Part shown: positions 38,716 to 48,778 of the stretch, one piece after another
Layout: every line of letters begins with the position of its first letter
How positions within the stretch are numbered: the stretch's first letter is position 1
Assembly (NCBI GenBank): GCA_963723355.1
Contig: CAVRQQ010000011.1
Coordinates: 87,204 to 151,203 of the forward strand
Source of the DNA: JAFDBW01 sp963723355
GTDB lineage: Bacteria > Desulfobacterota > Desulfuromonadia > Desulfuromonadales > BM103
Length of the DNA: 64,000 nt
Reading direction: 5' to 3'
Position numbers and translations under genes: made by a program
The notes under the pieces: generated by a model
What the model was told of the DNA's origin: nothing
Databases searched by the model: none
Seen by the model: the letters and a program-made list of their open reading frames with translations, nothing else

Positions 38716-39640
38716 GTGTTGGAAAAGAACAAGAAAAAAATGACCCAGGTCTACGCGTTTCTGGCCTTTATTGTGATCGCCATGCCGATGGTGGCCAATA
38801 ACTATGTAATGAATACTTTTTCAGATGTGTTCTTCTACGTTGTTGTCTGTCTGGGTTTGAATATAGTCGTGGGCTATGCGGGCCTGCTTGATCTGGGTTA
38901 CGCGGCCTTCTTCGCGGTTGGGGCATATACCACGGCAATATTGACTTCAACCTTCGGTATGAACTTCTGGTTGACCATCCCGTTCGCAATTCTTTTCTCA
39001 GCAGCTTCGGGAGTGATCATCGGCGGGCCGACGCTTGCGTCTCAGGAGTGACTACCTGGCTATCGTGACACTCGGGTTCGGTGAGATCGTCCGGATTACA
39101 GCCCGAAACCTGAAGATTACCGGCGGGTCCGGTGGCATCTACGGCATAGAAAGACCATCCTTCTTCGGTATCGAGATGAGCGGCAACATTCACTACTACT
39201 ATGCTTTTCTGGTCCTGGCTTTCCTGGCAATCTTTATCAGTCATCGCCTGCAGTATTCGCGGCTGGGCAGAGCCTGGCAATATGTTCGTGAAGACGAGGA
39301 TGCTGCCGAAGCGATGGGCATTAACCGGGTACGGGTCAAGCTGGCCGCTTACGTCATCGGTGCCGTTTTTGGTGGCGTGGCCGGGAGCTTCTTTGCTGTC
39401 AAGATGACGGCCATCTCTCCTGAGACATTCATGTTCACCCAATCGATCCTGATCCTGCTTGGCGTGGTTATCGGTGGCATGGGCAAAATCCCGGGTGTCA
39501 TCTGCGGGGCCTTTTTCCTGGTCCTCTTCCCGGAGATTTTCCGTTTCATAGGCGACATGCGCCTGTTGGCATTTGCCGGCATCATGCTGATACTGATGCT
39601 GAAGCGGCCACAGGGAATCTGGCCCGAGCGGCTTGGCTGA
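38716..39640 (+). CDS. livM: Branched-chain amino acid-type ABC permease LivM, one apparent frameshift
   Basis: About 308 residues after repair. GTG at 38716. First part VCLGLNIVVGYAGLLDLGYAAFFAVGAYTTAIL is the LivM signature. Second part YLAIVTLGFGEIVRI and EDEDAAEAMGINRVRVKLAAYVIGAVFGGVAGSFFA is the EAA loop. The break near 39037 (GGPTL-RLRSDYLAIVTLG) is explained by one extra G. Partner of LivH in the membrane channel. Confidence 0.92.
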
Positions 39641-39672
39641 AGATTTATCAAGTTTGTAACAGGAGATAAGTG

Positions 39673-40440
39673 ATGTCCCTGCTGGAAGTTAAGGATATTG
39701 TGCTGCAGTTTGGCGGACTCAAGGTCATCGACTCGATGAACATGACAATTGAGGAGGGCTCGATCATGAGTCTGATCGGTCCGAACGGCGCCGGAAAAAC
39801 ATCGATATTCAATTCGATTACCGGGTTCTACCAGCCCAATTCCGGCGCTATCAACTTTCGCGGCAAGCCGATCATGCGCAAGAAACCACATACGATCACC
39901 CAGGCAGGTATGGCCCGAACTTTCCAGAACCTGAGGTTGTTCAAGAACATGTCAGTCATCGACAATGTGAAGGCCGGCATGCATTGCCGTTCCCATGCCG
40001 GTTTCTTCGGCTCGGTTCTGCGCTCACCAAGACAGAAGAGGGAAGAACGGGAGATCACGGAACATTGTGAAAAATGCCTCGATTTCGTCGGTATCCTGGA
40101 GCAGAAGAATCGCAACGCTTCAAATCTCGCCTACGGTGACCAGAGACGCGTCGAATGGGCCCGCGCCCTGGCGACAAAGCCGAAGTTCCTGCTGTTGGAT
40201 GAGCCGGCCGCAGGACTCAACTACGATGAAAAACAGCAGCTGATAGAACTCATCCGGCGGATTCGCGATGAACTCGGTATCACCGTCTTGCTGATCGAAC
40301 ATGATATGGGCCTGGTCATGAAGGTTTCGGAATATATCTACGTGATTGACTACGGCCAGAATATAGCGCAGGGGCTTCCGGAGGAAGTGAAGAATAATCC
40401 GAAGGTGATCGAGGCTTATCTCGGAAAGGAAGACGACTAG
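39673..40440 (+). CDS. livG: Branched-chain amino acid-type ABC ATPase LivG
   Basis: 255 residues. Walker A GPNGAGKTS, Q-loop, ABC signature region ASNLAYGDQRRVEWARALA, Walker B FLLLDEPAAGLN, H-loop IEHDM. ATG at 39673 with AGGAG seven bases upstream; the GTG just before it is less likely. Ends two bases before livF. Powers the transporter with LivF. Confidence 0.95.
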   Translation: MSLLEVKDIVLQFGGLKVIDSMNMTIEEGSIMSLIGPNGAGKTSIFNSITGFYQPNSGAINFRGKPIMRKKPHTITQAGMARTFQNLRLFKNMSVIDNVKAGMHCRSHAGFFGSVLRSPRQKREEREITEHCEKCLDFVGILEQKNRNASNLAYGDQRRVEWARALATKPKFLLLDEPAAGLNYDEKQQLIELIRRIRDELGITVLLIEHDMGLVMKVSEYIYVIDYGQNIAQGLPEEVKNNPKVIEAYLGKEDD

Positions 40441-40442
40441 AG

Positions 40443-41159
40443 ATGTCAGACGTAGTCCTGAAAATAACTGACCTGAACGCTCATTACGGCCATATTCACG
40501 CGTTGCGCGGGATCAGTCTGGAAGTCAAAGCCGGTCAGATAGTCACCCTGCTCGGCGCCAACGGCGCCGGCAAGAGCACCACCATGAAGTGCATCTCCGG
40601 TCTGCTCAAGCCGACCGGCGGCAAGATTGAATTCATGGGCGAGAACATCTTCGGCAAGCCTGCTCATGATATTGTCAAGCGCGGCCTGATCCACGTGCCG
40701 GAAGGACGGCGGATTTTCAAGGGGATGACGATCCAGGAAAACCTCGAGCTGGGCTCATTCACCCTCAAGGACGATGCTGAACGCAAAAAACGCATGGACC
40801 ATGTTTACGACCTCTTCCCGGTCCTCGGCGAAAGACGTCACCGCGACTCGGGCCTCTTGTCCGGTGGTGAGCAGCAGATGCTGGCGATGGGGCGTGCCCT
40901 GATGGTCGGACAGAAGCTGGTGCTGCTCGACGAGCCGTCAATGGGCCTGGCCCCTTTCCTGGTCAAGGACATCATGAAGGTTGTCAAGAGACTCAATGAA
41001 GAGGGGATCACTATCCTGCTCGTCGAGCAGAACGCCAAGATGGCCTTGGGGGTCGCTGACTACGGTTATGTCGTCGAAACCGGTGAGATTGTCATGCACG
41101 ATGATGCCGAAGTCCTCAAGAACGACGAGCGGATTATCAACGCATATCTCGGTGAGTAA
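40443..41159 (+). CDS. livF: Branched-chain amino acid-type ABC ATPase LivF
   Basis: 238 residues. Walker A LLGANGAGKST, signature LLSGGEQQMLAMGRAL, Walker B LVLLDEPSMGLAP, H-loop VEQNAKMALGVADYGYVVETGEIV. Complete. Last transporter gene; the SDR gene follows after 42 bp, so transcription probably runs on into the catabolic genes. Confidence 0.95.
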   Translation: MSDVVLKITDLNAHYGHIHALRGISLEVKAGQIVTLLGANGAGKSTTMKCISGLLKPTGGKIEFMGENIFGKPAHDIVKRGLIHVPEGRRIFKGMTIQENLELGSFTLKDDAERKKRMDHVYDLFPVLGERRHRDSGLLSGGEQQMLAMGRALMVGQKLVLLDEPSMGLAPFLVKDIMKVVKRLNEEGITILLVEQNAKMALGVADYGYVVETGEIVMHDDAEVLKNDERIINAYLGE

Positions 41160-41201
41160 AGTTCTATGGCCTGATTTTGCCATAATCTGGAAAGAGACAA
41201 A

Positions 41202-41951
41202 ATGATGGATTTTGCTGGTAAGGTTGTCCTGGTCACAGGGGCCGCATCAGGTATGGGCGCAGCGACAGCAAGGGAATTCAGTGCTGCCGGTGCCAGGGTT
41301 TTGGTCGTCGATCGCAATGCTGAACTGGCCGTCCAGGTTGCCTCGGATATCTCTGCAGACCCGCCTCTGATCGGTGATGTCAGCGACTCCGCGTTCTGCA
41401 AGCAGGCCGTCGCCACGGCCGTGGAACGCTCCGGTCGCCTCGATATCCTGGTTAACGCCGCCGGTATCATCGTGCGTGCCGATGGCCCCGGCACTACGGA
41501 TGAACAATGGCAGCGGATCATGAACGTCAACGTCAACGGGGTCTTCTACATGAGCCGTGCCGCAGTTGCCGTCATGAAGGAGCAAGGCAGCGGGACAATC
41601 GTCAACTTCGGTTCGATCTGGGGTGAAGTCGGTGCCGCAGGTGTGATGGCCTATTGTGCTTCTAAAGGTGCCGTGCACCAGATTACCCGGGCCATGGCCC
41701 TGGACCACGTCAAAGATGGCATTCGCATCAACGCGGTCTGCCCCGGAGAGGTCAACACGCCGATGCTGACTTCGGAACGCTCTGCTCCGGTGACTGCGGA
41801 GATGATGCAGGCCCTCGCTGACAGTGTGCCGATGGGACGTCTTGCCGCGCCGGTTGAGATCGCCCGGGTTGTGCTTTTTCTCTCCTCTGATGCTGCCAGC
41901 TACATGACCGGTGCGATGGTCAACGTCGATGCTGGTTTCACCGCAAGGTAG
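41202..41951 (+). CDS. Short-chain dehydrogenase/reductase
   Basis: 249 residues, classical SDR. Cofactor motif TGAASGMGAATA, NAG motif VNAAGI, catalytic Ser in FGSIWGEVG, YxxxK as YCASKGAVHQ, then PGEVNTPML. The Asp at the end of beta 2 (VVDRNAE) favours NAD(H). Eight bases before the aldo/keto reductase. Its substrate in this island is unknown; it could oxidise a hydroxy acid formed from a side branch. Confidence 0.88.
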   Translation: MMDFAGKVVLVTGAASGMGAATAREFSAAGARVLVVDRNAELAVQVASDISADPPLIGDVSDSAFCKQAVATAVERSGRLDILVNAAGIIVRADGPGTTDEQWQRIMNVNVNGVFYMSRAAVAVMKEQGSGTIVNFGSIWGEVGAAGVMAYCASKGAVHQITRAMALDHVKDGIRINAVCPGEVNTPMLTSERSAPVTAEMMQALADSVPMGRLAAPVEIARVVLFLSSDAASYMTGAMVNVDAGFTAR

Positions 41952-41958
41952 GCGCTCT

Positions 41959-42960
41959 ATGGAATATCGCCTGCTCGGCAGAACCGGCGTCAAGGTCGCC
42001 CCGCTGTGTCTTGGTTCTGACAACTTCGCAAACCCCACCCCTGAAGCAGAGTCGATTGCGATGATCGAACGCGCGATGGACGCCGGTATCAACCTGATCG
42101 ATACCAGTAACAGCTATGCAAAAGGTGAAAGTGAACGCATCATCGGTCGGGCACTGGCTGCCAGCGGTCGTCGTGACCAGGTCCTGGTGGCCACCAAGGC
42201 CCACTACCCGACCGGTCCCGGGCCGAATGATTGCGGCAATTCCCGTCTGCACCTGATGAAGGCCTGTGAAGAGTCTCTCAAGCGCCTGCAAGTTGATTGC
42301 ATCGATCTGTTTCAGCTGCATCGACCTTCCTTCGAGTTGCCGATAGAGGAAACAATGTGCGCGCTGACCGACCTGGTACGCCAGGGCAAGGTACGCTATG
42401 TCGGCTGTTCGACCACCCCGGCGTGGAAGGCGATGGAATCGATCATGGTCAGCGAGCTGAAGGGCTACGTCCGTTTTGTCTCGGAACAGCCGCCCTACAA
42501 CTTGCTGGACCGGCGGATAGAGAACGAAATGGTGCCGTTTTGCCAGGAGTACCAGCTTGGCATCTTCCCCTGGTCGCCGCTCGCCATGGGTATCCTGGCC
42601 GGGCGCTACGCCGACGCTGACAAGACCCCGGAAGCCTCCAGGGCGGCACTGCGTGGTGGTATCTATGCGGAACGAGTCACTGCGCGGGGCATCGAGGTCG
42701 GTAGCCGGTTCGTGCAGCTGGCCAAAGATCGTGGCATCTCCCCGGCGCAACTGGCCGTCCTCTGGGTCAAAGACCAGCCCGGTATCACTGCGCCGCTGAT
42801 CGGCCCGCGCACGCTGGAGCAGCTGGAACATTTTCTGCCGGTTATGGAAATGCAGCTCGACGATCAGACCCGTGCAGCGTGTGACGCGCTGGTCCCGCCG
42901 GGCAGTGCCGTCGCCGATTTCCATAATTCTGCGCCATGGATGAAGATGCAGGTTCTTTGA
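41959..42960 (+). CDS. Aldo/keto reductase
   Basis: 333 residues. RLLGRTGVKVAPLCLGSDNFANP at the N-terminus, catalytic tetrad elements Asp (LIDTSNSYAKGESE), Tyr, Lys (VATKAHYP) and His (FQLHRPS), and the NADP-binding end GITAPLIGPRTLEQLE. Similar to the YajO/general stress AKR subgroup. ATG at 41959. Role in the pathway not evident. Confidence 0.88.
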   Translation: MEYRLLGRTGVKVAPLCLGSDNFANPTPEAESIAMIERAMDAGINLIDTSNSYAKGESERIIGRALAASGRRDQVLVATKAHYPTGPGPNDCGNSRLHLMKACEESLKRLQVDCIDLFQLHRPSFELPIEETMCALTDLVRQGKVRYVGCSTTPAWKAMESIMVSELKGYVRFVSEQPPYNLLDRRIENEMVPFCQEYQLGIFPWSPLAMGILAGRYADADKTPEASRAALRGGIYAERVTARGIEVGSRFVQLAKDRGISPAQLAVLWVKDQPGITAPLIGPRTLEQLEHFLPVMEMQLDDQTRAACDALVPPGSAVADFHNSAPWMKMQVL

Positions 42961-43093
42961 CCTGCGTTGTCTCCTGACTGACCTACCCGAGCGAAAACGC
43001 TCTTTGAACGGCTTTATCTATGGAGCCGATTTGTCATCCACCTGGCAGGAGAGCTGCCGTGACCTGAATAAACCTCCTCATGGAGTGTTGAAT

Positions 43094-44659
43094 ATGAGCA
43101 ATCTGCATCCCAGTATTTTCAACGATGTTATCGGGCCAGTGATGAGGGGCCCGTCCAGTTCGCACTGTGCTGCCGCTCTGCGTATCGGTCTGATTGCCAG
43201 AGCCCTGATGCAGGGTGTGATCGATGATGTGCTGGTCGAATGCGACGCGCAAGGGTCGCTGGCGCTGACATTTGACAACCAGGGCAGCGACATCGGTCTG
43301 TGGGGTGGTCTCCTGGGTTGGGACGCGACCAATGATCGTCTCGCCCAATCCGGGCAGGCCCTGCACGCTGCAGGAGTGACCACCGAGGTGCGTGTCGGTG
43401 ACTTCGGTGACATCCACCCGAACACCTACCGATTGACTCTGAAAAACAGCAGGGAAAAGCACAAGCTGGTGGCGATCTCCACCGGTGGTGGCATGATCGA
43501 AATCATCTCGATTGATGATGTCCCGATCACAATCCTTGGCGATCAGCATGAGACCCTGATCTTTCTCGGTCAGGCGGGGCTGGGTGTGCTGACCCTGCTT
43601 GAGCGACATCTGGCTGATGAAAAAATCAAGCTCAACAGTCACGCTGGAGTCACGATCGTACAGGTCAGGGGCAAGGTCGACATCGAAGAGCTGCTGGCTC
43701 CAATGAAAGGGCAGGCCGGACAGCTGGTGATCAGAACGATCGAGCCGGTGATGCCGGTGCTTGCCATGGAGCAGGAGCGGCTGCCGTTCCTGACTTGCCA
43801 GGAGATGCTGGAATATAATGCGCAAACTTCCCTGACGCTTTGGCAGCTGGCGGTAAAGTACGAGAGTGCCCGTGGCGGGATGGCCGAGGGCGAAGTCTTC
43901 GACAGGATGCGTCAGATCGCCGGAGTTATGCGCCGGGCCATAGATGCAGGACTCGCCGGGACGGAATATGATGATCGCATTCTCGGTTGGCAGTCCGGCA
44001 AATACAAGGAGTTGATGGAGCAGGGACGGCTGCTTGATGCGGGTGTCCTGAATGCCATTCTCCTGGCCGTGACGGCCACCATGGAATGCAAAAGTTCCAT
44101 GGGCCTGGTGGTTGCGGCTCCCACCGCTGGTTCGTGCGGAGTTTTGCCGGGGACCTGCGTGGCCGCCGCAGAGTTTCTCGGGCTTGAAGAAGACGCAGCG
44201 GTGAAAGCCCTGCTGGCGGCAGGGATAATCGGTGTTTTCATTGCCCGGGGGGCCACTTTCTCGGCTGAAATAGGGGGCTGCCAGGCTGAGTGTGGCTCTG
44301 CGTCCGGTATGTCTGCGGCAGGCCTGGTGACTCTGGCCGGAGGCAGCCTGGAGCAGGCCGTTGCCGCGGCTTCCATGGCTTTGCAGTCCAGCCTCGGGAT
44401 GATTTGCGATCCGATCGCCAACCGGGTTGAGGCTCCCTGTCTGGGCAAGAACGCTATGGCCGCCGCCAATGCGCTCTCCGCGGCGAATATGGCGCTGGCG
44501 GGATTCGACCATCTGATCCCCTTTGACGAGGTCCTGGCTGCGATGGACCAGGTGGGCAGGAGTCTGCCCCACGCGTTGCGTTGTACGGGCCTGGGAGGCC
44601 TGTCTCTGACCAAAACTTCCCGGGCGATTGAGGAGAGGTTGAAACAAGCCAGAAAATAG
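43094..44659 (+). CDS. L-serine dehydratase, iron-sulfur type (fused beta-alpha)
   Basis: 521 residues. Beta domain at 1-150 (FNDVIGPVMRGPSSSHCAAALRIGLIARAL), ACT-like middle, and alpha domain from about 270 (TATMECKSSMGLVVAAPTAGSCGVLPGTCVAAAEF). Cluster cysteines are visible in IGGCQAECGSASGMSAAGL, MICDPIANRVEAPCLGKN. Members deaminate L-serine to pyruvate using an oxygen-sensitive 4Fe-4S cluster, fitting an anaerobe. Start at ATG 43094 with GGAG upstream; the frame is open 90 bases further. A related substrate cannot be excluded given the setting. Confidence 0.83.
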   Translation: MSNLHPSIFNDVIGPVMRGPSSSHCAAALRIGLIARALMQGVIDDVLVECDAQGSLALTFDNQGSDIGLWGGLLGWDATNDRLAQSGQALHAAGVTTEVRVGDFGDIHPNTYRLTLKNSREKHKLVAISTGGGMIEIISIDDVPITILGDQHETLIFLGQAGLGVLTLLERHLADEKIKLNSHAGVTIVQVRGKVDIEELLAPMKGQAGQLVIRTIEPVMPVLAMEQERLPFLTCQEMLEYNAQTSLTLWQLAVKYESARGGMAEGEVFDRMRQIAGVMRRAIDAGLAGTEYDDRILGWQSGKYKELMEQGRLLDAGVLNAILLAVTATMECKSSMGLVVAAPTAGSCGVLPGTCVAAAEFLGLEEDAAVKALLAAGIIGVFIARGATFSAEIGGCQAECGSASGMSAAGLVTLAGGSLEQAVAAASMALQSSLGMICDPIANRVEAPCLGKNAMAAANALSAANMALAGFDHLIPFDEVLAAMDQVGRSLPHALRCTGLGGLSLTKTSRAIEERLKQARK

Positions 44660-44784
44660 CAAGAGATGCTTTATCGCAAAGTCGTCCTGGCTGTCAGTAT
44701 TGCTTTTAAGATGGTTTCAGGTTCCTCTGCGCCCTTTGCGTTTTTGCGTTAAATGTTGTTGTCCCTAGTTTAAGGAGAGAGAGA

Positions 44785-45748
44785 ATGAAAATAAGAATGC
44801 TTGCCGCGGCCGATGTCAAGGCCGCTTTGCCGATGCCGAAAGCGATAGAAGCGATGAAGCAGGCCTATGTGCAGTTTTCCACCGGACGGTCAACGGTCCC
44901 CCTGCGGACTCATGTGCAGACGGAGAAGGGCGTGAGCCTGCTGATGCCCGCCTACCTGCATGACAGCCGGAGCCTCGGCGTCAAGATTATTTCCATCTAC
45001 GAAGACAACCCGAAACAAGGCCTGCCGACAATCTCTGCCACGGTCATGGTGCTCGATCCCGAGACCGGTTTTCCGTTGGCTTTGATGGACGGTGGCAGCC
45101 TGACGGCGATTCGCACCGGCGCCGGTGGTGGCGCTGCGGCCGATGTGCTGGCTCGCAAGGATGCCAGGAGCGTCGCCCTGTTTGGTGCCGGGGTCCAGGC
45201 TCGCACGCAACTGCAGGCGGTGCTCGCAGTTCGGGATGATTGCCGAGGTCAGCATCATCGATCATTTCCCGGAGGCTGCGAAACGTCTGGCCGATGAAGT
45301 TGCGACCTGGCCGGATGCCCCGCGGGTCATGCTTGGCCGAACCCCGGGCGAAGCCGTGCAGATCGCTGACATTGTCCTGACGGCAACCACCTCACCAGTC
45401 CCTCTTTTTGATGGTCATGACCTTAAGCCGGGTACGCATATTACCGGTATCGGTACCTTTACCCCGGACAAGCGTGAGATTGACGAGGTCGCGGTGGGGC
45501 GCGCCAGGATAGTCGTTGATTCCTGCGAAGCCTGTCTTGAAGAGGCTGGAGATATCATTATTCCAAATGCTCAGATCGACGCGGAACTGGGTGAGATTCT
45601 CAACGGCGACAAGCCGGGGCGTGAAAACGATGAGCAGATCACCTTCTTCAAGTCGGTCGGGATTGCCGTGCAGGACACCATGGCCGCAGCGCTGGTCTTT
45701 GCTGCGGCCAAAGAGCAGGGGTTGGGCACAGAAGTTGACTTCTCCTGA
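44785..45748 (+). CDS. Ornithine cyclodeaminase/mu-crystallin family; likely 1-pyrroline-2-carboxylate reductase, one apparent frameshift
   Basis: About 320 residues. Rossmann motif VALFGAGVQARTQLQAV, family motifs GVKIISIYEDNPKQGLPTISATVMVLDPETGFPLALMDGG, LTAIRTGAGGGAAADVLARKD and GIGTFTPDKREID, end FFKSVGIAVQDTMAAA. ATG at 44785 with AAGGAGAG upstream. The frame breaks near 45238 (LAVRD-IAEVSIIDHF); one base is surplus. In known trans-3-hydroxyproline pathways such a reductase (LhpI type) pairs with a proline-racemase-like dehydratase, exactly the next gene here, and makes L-proline. Ornithine cyclodeaminase remains an alternative. Confidence 0.8.
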
Positions 45749-45786
45749 GCTGATTCGGCCCGGTTTTTGTCGCTGGAGGTATTGAA

Positions 45787-46815
45787 ATGAAAAACTGGAG
45801 AGCGCCTGAGGAATGGCAGAAAATAACTACGATCGATGCCCACACGGCAGGCGAACCTTTTCGCGTGGTCACCTCGGGATTTCCGTCGCTGGATGGCAAA
45901 ACCATTTTGGCAAAGCGACGTTTTGTCAAGGAAAAGTACGATCACTTGCGTACGGCCCTGATGCTGGAGCCGCGTGGTCACGCCGACATGTACGGTTGTA
46001 TCGTCACGCCACCGGTCACAGAAAAAGCCGATTTCGGTGTCCTGTTCATGCACAACGAAGGTTTCAGCACCATGTGCGGACATGGCATCATTGCCATAAC
46101 CACGGTCGCCCTCGAATGCGGTATGGTCGCCATGCAAGTCCCCGCAGACGATTTTGCATATCGATACGCCTGCCGGACTGGTGATGGCCTGTGCGCATAT
46201 TGAAGAAGATCGTGTTCGGAGCGTCTCCTTTCGGAATGTCCCCTCGTTCGTCATCGACCTTGACCAGTTCGTGGAAGTGCCGGGCCTCGGCAATGTTCGC
46301 TACGATCTCGCTTTTGGCGGAGGCTTTTATGCTTACGTCAATGCTGCTGATGTCGGCCTGAAGGTCTCTCCGGGGAACCTGCATGGCCTGATCGATAAAG
46401 GGATGGCGATCAAGCGTGCGGTTATGGCGAGCCGGACGATCCCGCATCCCTTCGAAGAGGACCTGAGTTTCCTCTATGGAACGATCTTTATCGATGAGCC
46501 GAAAGGGGAGGGTGCGCATTCCGAGTAATGTCTGTATCTTCGCCGAAGGGCGAGGTCGATCGCAGCCCGACCGGAACCGGAGTCAGCGGTCGACTGGCGA
46601 TTCACCACGCACGTGGTGAGATCGGGATCGGCGATGCAATCACCATAGAGAGCATTATCGGCAGTTCTTTTCGCTGCCAGGTGGCCGGGGAGGCGACGTT
46701 CGGCACACACCGGGCGATCATCCCCGAGGTCGAAGGCAGCGCCTACATTACCGGGCGACATGAATTCCTGATTGATCCGAGCGATCCCTTGAGAAATGGT
46801 TTCGTGATGCGTTAG
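45787..46815 (+). CDS. Proline racemase family; trans-3-hydroxy-L-proline dehydratase type, three apparent frameshifts
   Basis: About 341 residues after repair. N-terminus TTIDAHTAGEPFRVV is family-typical. The first catalytic Cys is at about 97 (TMCGHGIIAI). The second position, Cys in racemases and 4-hydroxyproline epimerases (DRSPCGTG), is Thr here: EVDRSPTGTGVSGR. Cys/Thr is the signature of trans-3-hydroxy-L-proline dehydratase, which yields 1-pyrroline-2-carboxylate. Breaks near 46147, 46523 and 46548 are each repaired by ignoring one base; the Thr motif itself lies in one unbroken frame. RBS GGAGG before ATG 45787. 38 bp after the matching reductase gene. Confidence 0.86.
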
Positions 46816-46842
46816 CTGGGAAGGTTTACGAGGGGATACTGA

Positions 46843-48303
46843 ATGGCGCGGGAAGAGATTCGGTCAGATAATAAAACCCTGGAACTGGAACACCTGACCC
46901 GGGAGCTGGACGCGATCATCGAGTCATCTTCGGACGGCCTGTTTGTTTGTGACGGTTCCGGACGCATCATCCACATGAACCCTGCGTCGGCCCGGATCAA
47001 CCATGCTCCCCCGGAAAAGGTTGTCGGCCGTAATTACCTGGATGTCGCCAGGGACGGTTATGTCATTTTGCCTTCCGCGGCCCTTGAAGCAATCAAGAAA
47101 CGTGAAGTTGTCAGCCTGCTGCAGGAAAGCCGCTATGGATTGAAGTTGATCTCCACGGCAACTCCGGTTTTCGATGACCACGGTAACGTCATCCGCGTCG
47201 TGGTCAGCGAGCGCGATATCACCGAGATGGATCGCCTGCAAAGAGAGCTTGAAGAGCAGCAGGCGATCGGCGATCAGTTCCGCCACCAGGTTCTTGAGCT
47301 GCGGCAGGAATACCTTGATGCGCATCCGGTGGTCGCCAGAAGTCCCGGCATGATCAAAGCGTTAAACCAGGCTCTTAAATTGAGCGAAGTTGATTCAACG
47401 GTACTTCTCCTGGGAGAGTCCGGAGTCGGCAAGAGCCTGTTTGCGGAACTGATCCACAGCCATTCCCGCCGATCGGACAAGCTTCTGATCAAGATCAATT
47501 GCGGCGCCATCCCGGAGACCTTGATCGAGGCTGAACTGTTTGGCTATGAGCGAGGGGCCTTTACCGGGGCGGTAAGCAGTAAGCCGGGGCAGCTTGAACT
47601 GGCCGATGGCGGCACCTTGTTCCTTGATGAGGTCGCCGAACTGCCCCTCGCCTCGCAGGTCAAGCTGCTGCGCTTCATGGAGGATGGCCAGGTAACACGC
47701 CTGGGTGGGACGGGCAGCAGAAAGGTGGATGTGCGAATCATTGCCGCCACCAACCGCGATCTGGAAAAACGGGTTGAGGAAAAGCTTTTTCGACTGGACT
47801 TGTACTACCGCATCAGCGTTATCCCCCTGACGATTCCGGCCCTGCGCGAGCGCAGGGAATGCATCCTGCCGCTGATCCGGTCTTTTATCGACCTTTTTGC
47901 CGAACGCTCGGCGAAACCGAAGCGTCTGACCCGTGCCGCCATCGACCGCCTGGCGAGCTATCCCTTCCCTGGCAATGTCCGTGAACTCATGAATATCTGT
48001 GAGCGGCTGGTGGTGATGACGGATACTGAGATGATCGATGTCAGCGACCTGCCGCGAGCCGTTGTTGTGGGCAGCGATGAAGGCTGCTCTGCGGCAACGG
48101 TGAGCTGGCCGGAGATCATGTCGATGGGGCAGATCCTGGAAAGCGTCGAGCGTGCCGTACTTATTGAGGCCAGCAGAAGTTGTCGCAGCCAGCAGGAGAT
48201 CGCGGCAGCGCTAGACATGAGTCAGCCGACAGTTGCCCGCAAGATGCAGAAGTACGGTGTTGTCATCGGTCACGCGAGTGACGAATGCTTGAGTGAGATG
48301 TGA
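46843..48303 (+). CDS. PAS-domain sigma-54 activator (regulator 2 of the island)
   Basis: 486 residues. One PAS domain (LDAIIESSSDGLFVCDGSGRIIHMNPASARI), then AAA+ with GESGVGKS, GAFTGA, DEVAELPLASQVKLLRFMEDG, and a Fis-type HTH (CRSQQEIAAALDMSQPTVARKMQKYGV). From the PAS on it parallels regulator 1 almost motif by motif but lacks regulator 1's first PAS-like unit. Its recognition helix differs (SQPTVARKMQ against NQSTIARKLK), which fits the different palindrome TTATTC-N6-GAATAA upstream of the downstream glycyl radical enzyme gene. 28 bp after the dehydratase gene. Confidence 0.92.
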   Translation: MAREEIRSDNKTLELEHLTRELDAIIESSSDGLFVCDGSGRIIHMNPASARINHAPPEKVVGRNYLDVARDGYVILPSAALEAIKKREVVSLLQESRYGLKLISTATPVFDDHGNVIRVVVSERDITEMDRLQRELEEQQAIGDQFRHQVLELRQEYLDAHPVVARSPGMIKALNQALKLSEVDSTVLLLGESGVGKSLFAELIHSHSRRSDKLLIKINCGAIPETLIEAELFGYERGAFTGAVSSKPGQLELADGGTLFLDEVAELPLASQVKLLRFMEDGQVTRLGGTGSRKVDVRIIAATNRDLEKRVEEKLFRLDLYYRISVIPLTIPALRERRECILPLIRSFIDLFAERSAKPKRLTRAAIDRLASYPFPGNVRELMNICERLVVMTDTEMIDVSDLPRAVVVGSDEGCSAATVSWPEIMSMGQILESVERAVLIEASRSCRSQQEIAAALDMSQPTVARKMQKYGVVIGHASDECLSEM

Positions 48304-48308
48304 ATGCA

Positions 48309-48647
48309 ATGAAAGAAATCTCCTGGGACGAATTTGCTGTTGTTGAATTGCGTGTCGGCACAATTGTCGAAGTAGAAGACTTTCCGGAGGCGCGCAACCC
48401 GGCCTATAAAGTCAAGGCCGATTTCGGGCCTGACATAGGTGTCCGCAAGGCGAGTGCCCAGATAACGGTGCATTATTCAAAGGAAGACCTGCTTGGCAGA
48501 CAGATTGTCGGTGTAGTGAACTTTCCGCCGAAACAGGTTGGCCCGATGCGTTCAGAGTTTCTGCTCACCGGGTTTTATCGTGATGATAAATCTGTTGTGA
48601 TCGCTGTGCCGGAACGTGAAGTGCCGAATGGTGCCAAGCTGGGATAA
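48309..48647 (+). CDS. csaA: CsaA-like tRNA-binding domain protein
   Basis: About 112 residues, a stand-alone EMAP-II/tRNA-binding OB fold. ISWDEFAVVELRVGTIVEVEDFPEARNPAYKVKADFG, KASAQITVHYSKEDLLGRQIVGVVNFPPKQVGPMRSEFLLTGF are diagnostic of CsaA, a chaperone-like protein that also binds tRNA. Start at ATG 48309; a GTG at 48300 overlaps the regulator stop. It seems a passenger in this operon. Confidence 0.9.
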   Translation: MKEISWDEFAVVELRVGTIVEVEDFPEARNPAYKVKADFGPDIGVRKASAQITVHYSKEDLLGRQIVGVVNFPPKQVGPMRSEFLLTGFYRDDKSVVIAVPEREVPNGAKLG

Positions 48648-48778
48648 GTCAGACGGTTTTTCTGGGACACTCAAAAGGGCGCTTAACCAGTGGTGTCCTT
48701 TGGATATTCGAGGGAGATAATCGTCGAATTCTCATGATGCTGTCGTAAAGAAAGGCCTCACCCATTCTATGGCTGATC

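Noticed and set aside
43034..44662. Long open frame antisense to the serine dehydratase gene
   Set aside because: A 542-codon frame caused by high GC and codon bias; its residues are unlike any protein, while the plus strand has all family motifs.
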